Shown here: piece by piece, positions 1 through 9,395 of the stretch
Layout: each line of letters opens with the position of its first letter
Position numbering within the stretch: position 1 is the first letter of the stretch
Assembly: GCA_930633525.1 (NCBI GenBank)
Contig: CAKNFP010000001.1
Location: 3,595,501-3,659,500, forward strand
DNA: 64,000 nt
From: Hyphomicrobiales bacterium
GTDB lineage: Bacteria; Pseudomonadota; Alphaproteobacteria; Rhizobiales; Beijerinckiaceae
Reading direction: 5' to 3'
Notes under the pieces: generated by a model
Told to the model about the DNA's origin: nothing
Databases searched by the model: none
The model's input: the letters and a program-made list of their open reading frames with translations, nothing else
Translations under genes and position numbers: made by a program

Positions 1-58
1 CCAATCGACTGGAGACGATTAGCCCAAGTGCGACATCCGTATGACCGTAGGCGGCATA

Positions 59-1090
59 TCAGGACGGCGGATGGTTTGGCTCGATATGGGGCCAGCCACG
101 GCCTTTCCGGTGGCGTTCGACCGTCGGCGCATAACCGAAATGGGCGCGATAGGCCCGCGAGAAGTGGCTTGCGCTGACGAAACCGCAGGCAAGCGCCACT
201 TCGAGCACCGACAGGGCGGTCTGCTGCATGAGGTCGCGGGCTCGGCGGATCCTGAGCTCCAGATAGTATCGGCCAAGCGTGCAGCCGAGGTGGACCTTGA
301 ACAGACGCTCGAGCTGACGCACGGAGACGCTGGCGATGGCCGCCAGTTCCTCCCGCGAGGCCGGTTCCTCCAGCCGGCTCTCCATGACGCCGAGCACTTT
401 AAGCAGCTTGGCGTGGCTCACGCCCGTGCGCTGGCCTATGTCCATCCGCTGCGGACCGTCGCCGTGGCGAACATTGGTGTGGAGGAACCAGTCCGAGACG
501 GCGGTGGCCAGACGGGGCCCATGCCAGCGCGCGATCATGCCGTGCATCAGGTCCAGCGGCGTGATCCCGCCGGAGCAGGTCATGCGGTCACGGTCGATTT
601 CGAACAGCTTGCCGGTCATCTCCAGCAATGGAAACTCCTCGGCGATCCCCGCCATATGGTCCCAATGGATCGTCCACTTGTAGCCACCGAGCACGCCGGC
701 GCGAGCGAGCACATAAGCGCCGCCGGAGATGCCACCGAGCGGCACGCCCTGCCGGGCCAGCATCCGCAACCAGGCCAGCGTCTGGGCGTGGCGGAAGCTC
801 TCGACGCCAGTGCCCGCGCAAACCATGACCAGATTGAGTTCGATCTGCGCCCCGACATGATGGTCCGGGACGATGGTCACGCCGTTCGAGGCCTGGATGG
901 GCTGCCCATCCGGGGAGATGTGGACCCAACTGAACAACTCACGTCCCGCCAGCGAGTTGGCGGCACGGAGCGGCTCGATGGCTGCCGCATAGGGCAGCAG
1001 CGCAAAGGAGGGGACAAGCAGGAAACCGACTTTCGTCGGGCCCTCGGCTGATGAATATACAGCAGCAAGATTTTGGGGAGCGTCGGCCAT
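59..1090 (-). CDS. GlxA-family AraC-type transcriptional regulator
   Basis: Cytoplasmic DNA-binding regulator of 343 residues. Residues about 20-185 form a DJ-1/PfpI-like (class I amidotransferase-like) sensor domain. Its nucleophile elbow reads GISGGAYV (about 120-127), without the Cys of active PfpI enzymes, as usual in GlxA regulators. Residues about 235-330 carry two AraC helix-turn-helix units (around 246-265 and 294-315, the latter with ACGFVSASHFSRAYR). I chose the ATG at 1090 because the sensor domain begins just after it; the frame stays open upstream to 1381 but that part is not family-like and overlaps the divergent gene. It lies 221 bases from a divergent peptide-transport operon, which it probably controls. 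Family members such as GbdR and CdhR respond to amines or amino acids; the ligand here is unknown. Confidence 0.9.
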   Translation of the reverse strand: MADAPQNLAAVYSSAEGPTKVGFLLVPSFALLPYAAAIEPLRAANSLAGRELFSWVHISPDGQPIQASNGVTIVPDHHVGAQIELNLVMVCAGTGVESFRHAQTLAWLRMLARQGVPLGGISGGAYVLARAGVLGGYKWTIHWDHMAGIAEEFPLLEMTGKLFEIDRDRMTCSGGITPLDLMHGMIARWHGPRLATAVSDWFLHTNVRHGDGPQRMDIGQRTGVSHAKLLKVLGVMESRLEEPASREELAAIASVSVRQLERLFKVHLGCTLGRYYLELRIRRARDLMQQTALSVLEVALACGFVSASHFSRAYRAHFGYAPTVERHRKGRGWPHIEPNHPPS

Positions 1091-1311
1091 TGATTCAATC
1101 AACACCCGCCAGTCGGAATTAGTCAAGTCATGGTCGTTTTTAGGCACGCGCTCGGCGCACCATTTGTCACGCTCACCACCGGCATGAAGGGGGCTGCGCG
1201 AGGCGCGGATCCCCGTCACGTCATAAGGGACGGGCACAGGAACTCGCAAATGGCCAACAGCCAGTAAAAGCGAGACGATCACAATAAAGATCCAGTGTGT
1301 GGAGCAGGTTG

Positions 1312-2880
1312 ATGAGACATCTTTCACTCTCTGCGGCGCTTGGCGCGCTGATGCTTTTTCTCGGAGCGCCTGCCCAGGCAAAAGACTTGCGTGTTGCCTA
1401 CAAGGCGGACCCCGCGTCGCTTGACAGCAGCACGAACTGGGACGGCAATACGATCCGTTTCGTGCTGAATTTCTACGATCCGTTGTTGGACTACGACGGT
1501 GAGAAATTCGTGCCGCTGCTGGCCGAGCGCTGGGAGCAGATCGAGCCCAACCGCTGGCGCTTCTGGCTGCGCAAGGGCGTCAAGTTCCATGACGGCCAGG
1601 AATTTACGGCCGACGACGCAGCCTTCTCCGTGATGCGCGCGACGTTGCCGAGTTCGCGCGCCAAAAGCGTAGTGCGCGGCGTCGTCGGGGCGGAAAAGGT
1701 CGATGACTACACATTCGATGTCGTGACGGATATCCCGCGCCCGTTCCTCATCAATATGTTCGATCGCCTGCCGATGCTGTCAAAGGCATGGTCGGAAAAG
1801 AAGGGCGCCGCCGCGCCGGCGGACGCCGGCAAGGACCAGACAAACGCCGCGCTCCGTGAAGAGAATGGCACCGGCCCGTTCATCCTTGAGAAGCGGGATC
1901 CCGACAAGGAAACCGTCGCCAAGCGCAATCCCAACTGGTGGAACGCTGCCAACAGCAAGGGCAATGTCGACCGGGTCGTGCTCGTCCCCATCGCGTCGGA
2001 TGCCTCACGGGTCGCAGCGCTGTTGTCGGGCGAGGTTGATCTCGTGGTTCCGGCCCCGTTGCAGGATATCGCAAAGCTCGAAAAGTCCGCCGACATCAAA
2101 ATCTGGTCCGGTCAGGAAGCGCGTGGCGTCTACATCGGCTTTGATGCGACCCGGCCGACGCTGCCCGGTACAAACGAGAAGAACCCCTTCGCGGACGTGC
2201 GTGTGCGGACGGCGGTCTATCAGGCGATCGATGCGGCCGCCATCAACCGCGTCGTGATGCGTGGCCATGCCGGCCTCGCCAATATGATCGTCCCTCCGGG
2301 TGTGATCGGCTATGACGCAAAGCGTCCACGCCTTCCGCTGGATGTAGCCAAGGCCAAGGCGCTGCTCGCCGAGGCGGGTTATCCCAACGGCTTCAAGATC
2401 GGGATGGATTGCTCGAACGATCGCGATGTCGGTGATTCCGCCACCTGCGAAGCGGTTGCAAGCATGTTGGCGAAGATCGGCATTACCGTCGACCTGCAGA
2501 CCAAGCCTTCAACCCAGTTCCTCACGACGCTCCTGAAGGGCGACAGCGTGCTCTATCGCTTCAGCTGGGGCAACAATGGCTGGGCGTCGTCGAATACCAT
2601 CGGCGATCTCGCTGGCTGCAAGCCTGAAGGGCAGCGCGGCTTTGCTCTGAGCGGCTATTGCAACCCGGAACTCGACAAGATCGTCGCCCAGATCAATTCG
2701 GAATCCGATGTTGCAACCCGGGACAAGCTGACCCGACAGGCGTGGGATATTCTCGACGCGCAGACGCTGTTCGTGCCGCTGCATTATCCTCCGGTGTTCT
2801 ATGCATCGCGGCCGAAGGTGGAATTCGTGGAAATCACGAACGATCCGAGCCTGCGCTGGGCGTCCGTCCAGATGAAATAA
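1312..2880 (+). CDS. ABC transporter substrate-binding protein, peptide/nickel family (SBP_bac_5)
   Basis: Periplasmic binding protein of 522 residues that delivers a peptide-like solute to the permeases encoded downstream. Residues 1-23 are a Sec signal peptide ending AQA, followed by KDLRVAYKADPASLD. The body has the family 5 layout: an N-terminal pattern around FYDPLLDYDGEKFVPLLAE, then FWLRKGVKFHDGQEFTADD, and later FADVRVRTAVYQAID. The ATG at 1312 has a GGAG ribosome site at 1301; a GTG at 1297 in the same frame is less likely. It is first in an operon of seven genes and is followed by a stem-loop that may stabilise its mRNA. The specificity (dipeptide, oligopeptide, other) cannot be read from the sequence; the neighbouring dipeptidase-like gene suggests a short peptide. 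Confidence 0.92.
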   Translation: MRHLSLSAALGALMLFLGAPAQAKDLRVAYKADPASLDSSTNWDGNTIRFVLNFYDPLLDYDGEKFVPLLAERWEQIEPNRWRFWLRKGVKFHDGQEFTADDAAFSVMRATLPSSRAKSVVRGVVGAEKVDDYTFDVVTDIPRPFLINMFDRLPMLSKAWSEKKGAAAPADAGKDQTNAALREENGTGPFILEKRDPDKETVAKRNPNWWNAANSKGNVDRVVLVPIASDASRVAALLSGEVDLVVPAPLQDIAKLEKSADIKIWSGQEARGVYIGFDATRPTLPGTNEKNPFADVRVRTAVYQAIDAAAINRVVMRGHAGLANMIVPPGVIGYDAKRPRLPLDVAKAKALLAEAGYPNGFKIGMDCSNDRDVGDSATCEAVASMLAKIGITVDLQTKPSTQFLTTLLKGDSVLYRFSWGNNGWASSNTIGDLAGCKPEGQRGFALSGYCNPELDKIVAQINSESDVATRDKLTRQAWDILDAQTLFVPLHYPPVFYASRPKVEFVEITNDPSLRWASVQMK

Positions 2881-2887
2881 CCCCCGT

Positions 2888-2915
2888 GGGCGTTTCCCGC
2901 CCGCGGGAGACGCCC
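2888..2915 (+). terminator. Intercistronic stem-loop after the binding-protein gene
   Basis: An 11-bp stem (2888-2898 with 2905-2915, one G-U pair) around a 6-base loop, eight bases after the stop codon. It has no T-run, so it is more likely a partial terminator or an mRNA-stabilising hairpin that raises the level of the binding protein over the downstream genes. A second small stem (2929-2934 with 2945-2950) follows it in the same gap. Confidence 0.6.
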
Positions 2916-3018
2916 CGATGAACGTGTCGGAGCACCCCTTCGGATGCTCCCAGATCAAGTCGCCCAGGCCATGGATCAATCTGCAGGCCGGGCCGAATTG
3001 CACCCGAAAGGAAAATCC

Positions 3019-4101
3019 GTGTCGATCCAGCAAAACGTCGCTGCATGGGGTGTGTCCGAGAAGGCCGCCAGGCTGCATTCAGAATCCTTCGTGTGGGAAG
3101 GGTGCATTTCCTGGATCTCGATGGAGATCATGCATTCCAACCGCAAGACGAAGAAAGAATGCCTCCCCCGCTATCTCGCCTCGGGCGCGAATTATGTCAG
3201 CTTGACGGTGGCCGGCGATTCCGGAGGGCTTGTGGCGTCTGCAATCCATTATATCGCCGGTGAGCGCAAGTTCATCCGCGAGACGATGGCCGACAGCTGC
3301 CTTCTCGTCGAATGCTATGACGATCTGGACCGGGCGCGCCGCGAGGGCAAGCTCGCCGTCGGCTTCCATTTCCAAGGCTGCAACCCGATGCATGGCGGCC
3401 TCGCTGAAGAGCCTGGCGACACCAATCTCGTCCAGCTTTACTACGATCTCGGCATCAAGCAGGCCCTTTTGGCCCACAACCGTCGCAATATCTCGGCAGA
3501 TGGCTGCCATGAGGATAGCGATGCCGGGCTCAGCACCTTCGGCCAGAAGCTGGTCAAGGAAATGTCCCGGGTCGGCATGATCCTCGATTGCACGCATACC
3601 GGCGAGCGCTCGACGATGGAGGCGATGGAGATCTACGGCCAGCCTGTGATCTTTTCCCATTCCAATCCAAAGGCAATTTTCAACCATCCGCGCAACATCA
3701 CCGACGCGCAGATCAAGGCTTGCGCCGCGACCGGCGGCGTTGTCGGCGCCTGCGGATGGGGGCCCATCGTCAATGCCAACAACGATGCCTCGCCCGAGGC
3801 CGTGATGAAGCATATCGAGTATCTCGTCGATCTCGTCGGCCCGTCCCACGTCGGCATCGGCCTCGACTATGTGTATCAACCCGAGCTCACGACGCAGCGC
3901 ATGCAGCGCCAGCCGGAGTACTATGCGCCGACGCAAGATATGAAGAGCTTTGGCTACGACGTGCCGCTGATGGCTTTCATGCCGCCCGAGGACCTGCCCA
4001 AGCTGACCGAGCTCATGGTGCAGCGTGGCTATCCCGATGACGCGATCAGCGGCATTCTGGGCGGCAATTTCAGGCGCGTGGCGAAACAGGTATGGAAATG
4101 A
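3019..4101 (+). CDS. M19 (membrane/renal dipeptidase) family protein with altered metal site
   Basis: A 360-residue protein of the M19 dipeptidase family, whose members hydrolyse dipeptides (the mammalian enzyme cleaves Cys-Gly and leukotriene D4). Family landmarks: LLAHNRRN (H153), LDCTHTGE (H193), FSHSN (H214), HPRN (R225), GLD (D283). The usual N-terminal HxD zinc ligands are missing: the place of DGHND reads EGCIS (C29, S31). The bridging Glu position in GFHFQGCNP appears to be Gln119. So the fold is clear but the di-zinc centre is probably remodelled. The GTG at 3019 follows GAAAGGAAAA; there is no better ATG start, since 2944 would overlap the stem-loop region and add an unrelated 25 residues. 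It overlaps the next gene through ATGA. Activity as a dipeptidase is inferred from family and context only. No signal peptide, so it is cytoplasmic. Confidence 0.88.
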   Translation: MSIQQNVAAWGVSEKAARLHSESFVWEGCISWISMEIMHSNRKTKKECLPRYLASGANYVSLTVAGDSGGLVASAIHYIAGERKFIRETMADSCLLVECYDDLDRARREGKLAVGFHFQGCNPMHGGLAEEPGDTNLVQLYYDLGIKQALLAHNRRNISADGCHEDSDAGLSTFGQKLVKEMSRVGMILDCTHTGERSTMEAMEIYGQPVIFSHSNPKAIFNHPRNITDAQIKACAATGGVVGACGWGPIVNANNDASPEAVMKHIEYLVDLVGPSHVGIGLDYVYQPELTTQRMQRQPEYYAPTQDMKSFGYDVPLMAFMPPEDLPKLTELMVQRGYPDDAISGILGGNFRRVAKQVWK

Positions 4102-4715
4102 CCCCATCTCAATCTCCCGCCTTGGCTGCCGGCGACGAGGCCTTCGTCGCCTTCGCCCGGGCTTGCCAGGAGGCCGTCGACGCCGGCGGCGACATCCAGG
4201 GCCAGGTGGCGCGGCTGACGGCGGAATTCGCACCTGGATGGCAGATGCCGGACGCGCGCTATATGCAGCTGCAGCCGGCGGCGCCTTACGCCTCTTACCT
4301 GCTCTATCTGTCGCCCGAGGCCGACCTGTCCATCGTGCTCGATATCTTTATGGCTGGCCAGGCTGCCGTGACGCATAACCACCTGAGTTGGGGGGTGTTC
4401 ACCTGCCTCGAAGGCACAGAGCGGGAACGCCTTTATGAGGCGCCCGCCGATCTTTCGGCCGCGCCGCAGGAAGTTGAGACGCGTCTGCGGCCGCCGGGCG
4501 TAGTCACCCTCGCCGCTCCTGAGCGAAACGCTTTCCATCAGGTTGAATGCGCGGAGGGAGAGCGCTCGGTGAGCCTCCATCTCTACGGGTCCGACATCGG
4601 ACGGATCGAGCGCCAGCTCTGGGACACCAGTGAGCAGCGCTACCGACCGTTCACCGGCGGCTATTCGAACGAGATCCTGGGATTGCCCGTCTACCTGGCG
4701 GCAACAAGCCTTTGA
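4098..4715 (+). CDS. Cupin thiol-dioxygenase-like protein (cysteine/3-mercaptopropionate dioxygenase group)
   Basis: A 205-residue double-stranded beta-helix protein. The first cupin motif reads VTHNHLSWGVF (H93, H95) and the second has the third histidine in RNAFHQV (H147), giving the three-His iron site of thiol dioxygenases. These use O2 to convert a thiol to a sulfinic acid. The Trp-Gly after HNHLS and the ECAEGERSVSLHLYG strand fit the predicted metal-dependent enzyme group that includes cysteine and 3-mercaptopropionate dioxygenases. The ATG at 4098 makes an ATGA overlap with the M19 gene; ATG 4092 is an alternative. The co-transcription with an M19 protein and a peptide transporter suggests it acts on a thiol released from an imported compound. 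The exact substrate is unknown. Confidence 0.8.
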   Translation: MTPSQSPALAAGDEAFVAFARACQEAVDAGGDIQGQVARLTAEFAPGWQMPDARYMQLQPAAPYASYLLYLSPEADLSIVLDIFMAGQAAVTHNHLSWGVFTCLEGTERERLYEAPADLSAAPQEVETRLRPPGVVTLAAPERNAFHQVECAEGERSVSLHLYGSDIGRIERQLWDTSEQRYRPFTGGYSNEILGLPVYLAATSL

Positions 4716-4800
4716 CCGCGTGACGGCTCCGCGTTGCTGGGGTCGTCCGACCCGAGCAAACCTGGATCCTGGCAGAATGAATGCGATGCGGATCGGATAG

Positions 4801-5781
4801 ATGGTTGGACTGCTTCTGCGCCGCGCCGTTGAATCGCTCATCGTCATGTTGGCCGTGGCGTTCGTCGCGTTTTCGCTCTTCAACTACGTTGGCGACCCCG
4901 TCAACAACATGGTGGGACAGGAGGCGACCGAGGCCGAACGCGCGGCCGTGCGCGAGCAGCTCGGCCTCGATGCTCCCTTCCTGTCTCAGTTCGCCCGCTT
5001 CGTCGAGGGTGCGGCGCGCGGACAGTTCGGTGTGTCCTATCGGCAGGCACGCCCGGTCAGCGAACTTATCGCCGAGAGGTTGCCCGCCACTCTGGAACTG
5101 AGCTTCGTCGCCATGCTGCTGGCGGTCGGCCTGGGCGTGAGCCTCGGGATTTACACGGCTATCCACCGCGACAGCTGGCTGAGCCGGTTGTTCCTCACGC
5201 TGTCCCTCGTCGGCATCTCCCTGCCAACTTTTCTCACGGGTATCCTGCTCATCCTCCTGTTTTCCGTGACGCTTGGCTGGCTACCGTCCTTCGGGCGCGG
5301 ACAGGTGGTGCAGATCGGCTGGTGGTCCACGGGGTTCCTCACATGGAGCGGCCTGAAATCGCTCATCCTGCCTTCGATCACGCTCGGTTTGTTCCAGATG
5401 ACCCTGATCATGCGCCTTGTACGGGCCGAGATGATGGAAGTGATGCGCACGGACTACATTAAATTTGCCCGTGCCCGCGGCTTGCCGCAACGGATGATCA
5501 ACTTTGGCCACGCGCTCCGCAATACGCTGGTGCCGGTCATCACGATCGTGGGATTGCAGCTCGGGTCCATCATCGCCTTCGCAATCATTACGGAGACGGT
5601 CTTTCAGTGGCCGGGCATGGGCTTCCTGTTCATGCAGTCGGTCACTTTTGCCGATATTCCTGTCATGGCCGCCTATCTTATCCTGATCGCCTTGATCTTC
5701 ATCATCATCAATCTCCTTGTCGATTTTCTGTACTATGTGATCGACCCGCGCCTGCGCACGTCCGGCACGCGAGGGCACTGA
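4801..5781 (+). CDS. ABC transporter permease, DppB/OppB family
   Basis: Inner-membrane permease of 326 residues, one half of the channel for the peptide-type transporter. It opens with LLRRAVESLIVMLAVAFVAF (first membrane helix, about 8-28), then has the family periplasmic segment with EQLGLDAPFLSQFARFV and GQFGVSYR, five further hydrophobic helices, and the EAA loop around residues 215-245 (YIKFARARGLPQRMINFGHA) that contacts the ATPases. It ends with FLYYVIDPRLR, the normal C-terminus for DppB-like proteins. It lies 85 bases after the cupin gene and two bases before the second permease. Confidence 0.93.
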   Translation: MVGLLLRRAVESLIVMLAVAFVAFSLFNYVGDPVNNMVGQEATEAERAAVREQLGLDAPFLSQFARFVEGAARGQFGVSYRQARPVSELIAERLPATLELSFVAMLLAVGLGVSLGIYTAIHRDSWLSRLFLTLSLVGISLPTFLTGILLILLFSVTLGWLPSFGRGQVVQIGWWSTGFLTWSGLKSLILPSITLGLFQMTLIMRLVRAEMMEVMRTDYIKFARARGLPQRMINFGHALRNTLVPVITIVGLQLGSIIAFAIITETVFQWPGMGFLFMQSVTFADIPVMAAYLILIALIFIIINLLVDFLYYVIDPRLRTSGTRGH

Positions 5782-5782
5782 C

Positions 5783-6694
5783 ATGGAGATGCTGCGTCGC
5801 TTCGCCGACAGTGATATCGGCTACAGCTTCCTGAAATCGAAGCTGACATTATCTGCGGTCTTCGTCGTGGTGGTGATCGTGATCGCAGCCGTGGGCGCCG
5901 ACATTCTCGCTCCGCACCGCCCCTTCGATCCGGCCACGCTCGAGCTGATGGATGCCCTTACCCCACCCGTCTGGATCGAGAACGGACGCTGGACCTATCC
6001 GCTCGGAACCGACGATCAGGGGCGCGATGTGCTGTCCACCATCATGTTCGGCGCACGGATCTCGCTCATCGTTGGGCTCGCCTCGGTGCTGCTCTCGATG
6101 GTGCTCGGAGTCGGTCTCGGCCTTCTCAGCGGCTATGTCGGCGGCATGCTGGACAGCTTCATCATGCGCGTCGCCGAAGTGCAGCTGACATTCCCCGCGA
6201 TTCTCATTGCACTGCTCATTGATGGTGTTGCGCGAACGGCGCTGCCACGCGACGTCCATTCCGAAGTTGCCATTATCGTGCTGATCTGCGCGATCGGCCT
6301 GTCCAACTGGGTGCAGTACGCGCGAACCGTACGCAGCTCGACGATGGTTGAGAAGGGCAAGGAGTATGTGCAAGCCGCGCGCGTGATGGGCGTTCACCCG
6401 GCCATCATCATGCTGCGGCACATTCTGCCGAACGTCGTCGGTCCGGTCCTCGTCATCGCCACCATCGGCCTGGCGCTGGCGGTGGTCACCGAAGCAACCC
6501 TTTCGTTCCTCGGCGTGGGCGTGCCGCCTACGCAGCCCTCGCTCGGCACGCTGATCCGGATAGGCAATGATTTCCTGTTCAGTGGCGAATGGTGGATCGC
6601 CTTATTTCCGAGCCTCGTCCTTGTCGCGATCGTTCTGGCCGTCAACCTGATCGGTGACTGGCTGCGCGACGTGCTCAACCCGAAGCTCCGCTGA
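5783..6694 (+). CDS. ABC transporter permease, DppC/OppC family
   Basis: Inner-membrane permease of 303 residues that pairs with the DppB-like protein. After an N-terminal helix (about 20-42) it shows the DppC hallmark YPLGTDDQGRDVLSTIMFGA. It then has four to five more helices and an EAA loop around YVQAARVMGVHPAIIMLRHI, followed by LPNVVGPVLV and the closing WLRDVLNPKLR. The ATG follows the previous stop by one base, and its own stop overlaps the next ATG by one base (TGATG), so the genes are translationally coupled. Confidence 0.94.
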   Translation: MEMLRRFADSDIGYSFLKSKLTLSAVFVVVVIVIAAVGADILAPHRPFDPATLELMDALTPPVWIENGRWTYPLGTDDQGRDVLSTIMFGARISLIVGLASVLLSMVLGVGLGLLSGYVGGMLDSFIMRVAEVQLTFPAILIALLIDGVARTALPRDVHSEVAIIVLICAIGLSNWVQYARTVRSSTMVEKGKEYVQAARVMGVHPAIIMLRHILPNVVGPVLVIATIGLALAVVTEATLSFLGVGVPPTQPSLGTLIRIGNDFLFSGEWWIALFPSLVLVAIVLAVNLIGDWLRDVLNPKLR

Positions 6695-7713
6695 TGCGCA
6701 CGTCCTCCATCCAGCAGTCCCCGCCATCAGGTGATACCGGTGCACCGCTCCTTGCGGTGGAGAACATGAGCGTGCGTTTTGCGACGCGTCGCGGCACGCT
6801 GACAGCCATCGACGATATCTCGTTCTCGATCGCTGCCGGCGAAATCCTTGGCGTGGTGGGCGAATCCGGGGCCGGCAAGTCCCTGACCGGCAGCGCTATC
6901 GTCGGCTTGCTCGATCCGCCGGGTCGTGTGACGGATGGGCGGATCACCCTCGCCGGCCGCCGTATCGACAACCTGCCGCCAGAGGCGATGCGCCATGTCC
7001 GCGGGCGCGAGATCGGCACCATTTTCCAGGATCCGCTGACAAGTCTCAATCCGCTGATGACTGTGGGCAAGCAGCTCAGTGAGACGATTGGTGTCCATAT
7101 GGGACTTGGCCAAGCCGCGGCGCGCGAACGCGCGATCGATCTCCTGCGCGATGTCGGAATTCCCGCGCCCGAACGGCGCGTCGACAGTTTTCCCCACGCC
7201 TTCTCAGGCGGGATGCGTCAACGCGTGGTCATCGCACTCGCTCTGTGCGCCGACCCCAAGCTGATCATTGCCGATGAACCGACGACCGCCCTCGATGTGT
7301 CCATCCAGGCCCAGGTCATCAACCTGCTGAAGGGTCTGGTGCGCCAACGGGGTGTGGGCGTCATGCTCGTTACCCATGACATGGGCGTCATCGCTGAAAT
7401 CGCCGACAGGGTCGCTGTCATGTATGCGGGGCGTATTGTCGAGATCGGGCCCGTGCGCGATGTGCTCAAGGCCCCGAAGCATCCGTATACGAGAGGGCTC
7501 ATGGGGGCTATTCCCCGGATCGGGCATAGCGAGCGCCTCGTTCAGATCGACGGTGCGATGCCACGCCTGACGGCGATACCCAGGGGCTGCGCTTTCAACC
7601 CACGTTGCACACGCGTGATCGAAGCATGTCGGGTCAAGAGGCCGGATCTCGTCCCGGTTGAGCGGTCGATGGCCGCCTGCCTGCTTTATGATCCCGGAGT
7701 GGGTACGCCATGA
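6694..7713 (+). CDS. ABC transporter ATP-binding protein, DppD/OppD family
   Basis: Cytoplasmic ATPase subunit of 339 residues. Walker A is GESGAGKS (residues 56-63), the ABC signature is FSGGMRQRV, Walker B is [12 protein letters not shown], and the switch His is in VTHDMGVI. The C-terminal oligopeptide-transporter extension contains [15 protein letters not shown], where Cys-rich DppD proteins may bind an iron-sulfur cluster. Start codon overlaps the DppC stop; stop codon overlaps the next start (ATGA at 7710). Confidence 0.94.
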   Translation: MRTSSIQQSPPSGDTGAPLLAVENMSVRFATRRGTLTAIDDISFSIAAGEILGVVGESGAGKSLTGSAIVGLLDPPGRVTDGRITLAGRRIDNLPPEAMRHVRGREIGTIFQDPLTSLNPLMTVGKQLSETIGVHMGLGQAAARERAIDLLRDVGIPAPERRVDSFPHAFSGGMRQRVVIALALCADPKLIIADEPTTALDVSIQAQVINLLKGLVRQRGVGVMLVTHDMGVIAEIADRVAVMYAGRIVEIGPVRDVLKAPKHPYTRGLMGAIPRIGHSERLVQIDGAMPRLTAIPRGCAFNPRCTRVIEACRVKRPDLVPVERSMAACLLYDPGVGTP

Positions 7714-8738
7714 CCGTACGATCCGAGGCCCCCGATATCGTGTCACCCGCGGAGCCAGTGGCACCGCCTGCCTTGGTGCGCGTCGATGCGCTGCAGATGC
7801 ATTTCGATGTCACGCCATCCTTCACGGCAAAGCTGCGGGGCCACACCAGGCTGCTGAAGGCCATCGACGGTGTGAGCTTTGATATTCCGCGGGGCGCGAC
7901 TTTCAGTCTCGTCGGGGAATCCGGCTGTGGCAAATCGACGGTGGCCCGCTGTGTGGTTGGTCTTTACCAGCCGACGGCGGGCCGGGTCGTTTTCGACGGC
8001 CTCGACATGGCGGGGCTGAAGAGCCGCAGGGCTGCCAAGCCCGTGCGCCGACGGCTGCAGATGATCTTCCAGGACCCATATGCCAGCCTCAATCCACGCT
8101 GGCGCGTTGCTGATATCATTGCCGAACCGCTGCGAACCCACGGCCTGATGCGGGACCCCAGGGCGCGCCTTCGGCGTGTCGAGGAACTGCTGTCTCTCGT
8201 CAGCCTGCAGCCGCAGGATGCGCAGAAGTATCCGCACGAGTTTTCGGGTGGCCAGCGCCAACGCATCTCGATCGCGCGGGCACTTGCTGGCAATCCGGAG
8301 TTCCTGGTCTGTGACGAGCCGACCTCCGCGCTCGACGTCTCGGTCCAGGCGCAGATCCTGAACCTGATGCGAGATCTACAGCGGGAATTCGGGCTGACCT
8401 ATCTCTTCATCAGCCACAACCTCGCCGCCGTCTCGCATATGTCGGACCTGCTCGGCGTGATGTATCTCGGACGCCTCGTCGAATGCGGCGATGCGCGCAA
8501 GATTTTCGATCATCCGCTTCACCCCTATACGCAGGCCTTGCTGGCAGCGATACCCGATATCGAGATGGGCGGAGTGGAGCGCCAGCCCATGGCGGGCGAC
8601 GTGCCAAGCCCGATCGATCCCCCTTCTGGCTGCACCTTCCACCCGCGCTGCCCTCTCGCGACAGATCGCTGCAAGCGAGAAGTCCCCCAGCCGCGCATGG
8701 TCCACGGGCGCGTTGTCTCATGTCACCACGCGACCTAA
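7710..8738 (+). CDS. ABC transporter ATP-binding protein, DppF/OppF family
   Basis: Second ATPase of the transporter, 342 residues. Walker A GESGCGKS at residues 69-76, Q-loop in [14 protein letters not shown], signature FSGGQRQRI, Walker [13 protein letters not shown], and switch FISHNLAAV. The DppF form has the insert [19 protein letters not shown] before Walker A and the C-terminal [15 protein letters not shown]. Last gene of the operon; no gene follows for about 450 bases. Confidence 0.94.
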   Translation: MTVRSEAPDIVSPAEPVAPPALVRVDALQMHFDVTPSFTAKLRGHTRLLKAIDGVSFDIPRGATFSLVGESGCGKSTVARCVVGLYQPTAGRVVFDGLDMAGLKSRRAAKPVRRRLQMIFQDPYASLNPRWRVADIIAEPLRTHGLMRDPRARLRRVEELLSLVSLQPQDAQKYPHEFSGGQRQRISIARALAGNPEFLVCDEPTSALDVSVQAQILNLMRDLQREFGLTYLFISHNLAAVSHMSDLLGVMYLGRLVECGDARKIFDHPLHPYTQALLAAIPDIEMGGVERQPMAGDVPSPIDPPSGCTFHPRCPLATDRCKREVPQPRMVHGRVVSCHHAT

Positions 8739-9185
8739 CATCGTCAGTGCCTACCGCCGCACCATTGCGTCCCCGTTTCTACGCCTAGCGGGCCTACGCA
8801 CTATACTGAGCAGCAATTTCTATCGCTCGATAGGAAATTTATCGGAATACCGGCAAACTAATTGATTGAATACTATAATCCATTCGATGCACAACGCGGC
8901 ATACGGTTAAAAAAGGCGAGCGTATACGAAAGCCGGGCGGCACCTCCGCCAAAGACGGCACCGCCAATCCAGCAGCGAATATTGGGTCTGGCGGTGTTTT
9001 ACGCGCTTCCCGAAAGGATAGTCGCCACACGCCGTCTTCGTCCTCGATGGCGACGATCGTATTTGGATCAAGGAAGGGCGGCCCCGCCTTGCCACCTGGA
9101 CAGAGAGAGGCACCCCGCGCTTCCTTGACGGCCCGCGATACCAGCGCGAAACTTCGCCATAGGATTGAGGCGACGAGGATGCGTC
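8739..9185. other. Intergenic region after the peptide-transport operon
   Basis: No convincing gene. It becomes AT-rich near 8800-8900. A near-perfect inverted repeat (8815-8825 with 8828-8839, one base bulged) lies about 75 bases after the dppF-like stop and could end the operon transcript or bind a protein. No T-run follows directly. Confidence 0.5.
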
Positions 9186-9395
9186 ATGGTCACGCAAGAA
9201 GATGTTCTGCCTTCCAATATCGAGCCCATCCCTACTCGCCCTGAAGAGATGAAGGGGGTGTTCAATCTGCGGGTGGGCAACTGCATCTCCATGCAAGCCA
9301 GCGGGCGCATCACGCCGGCCGGCATCGTCACGATTGGTCTCACCCTCACAGCGTTCGCCGCGGCCATGCTGGCGGTCGCGCGGCTGAGGAAGTGA
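9186..9395 (+). CDS. Small hypothetical membrane protein
   Basis: A 69-residue protein starting MVTQEDVLPSN. The first 45 residues are polar; residues about 46-66 form one membrane helix (GIVTIGLTLTAFAAAMLAVA) ending in a short basic tail (RLRK). The ATG has GAGGAT just upstream. I do not recognise a family. It stands alone in a gene-poor stretch, so it may be an orphan gene or spurious; the compact helix plus positive tail favours a real single-pass protein. Confidence 0.5.
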   Translation: MVTQEDVLPSNIEPIPTRPEEMKGVFNLRVGNCISMQASGRITPAGIVTIGLTLTAFAAAMLAVARLRK

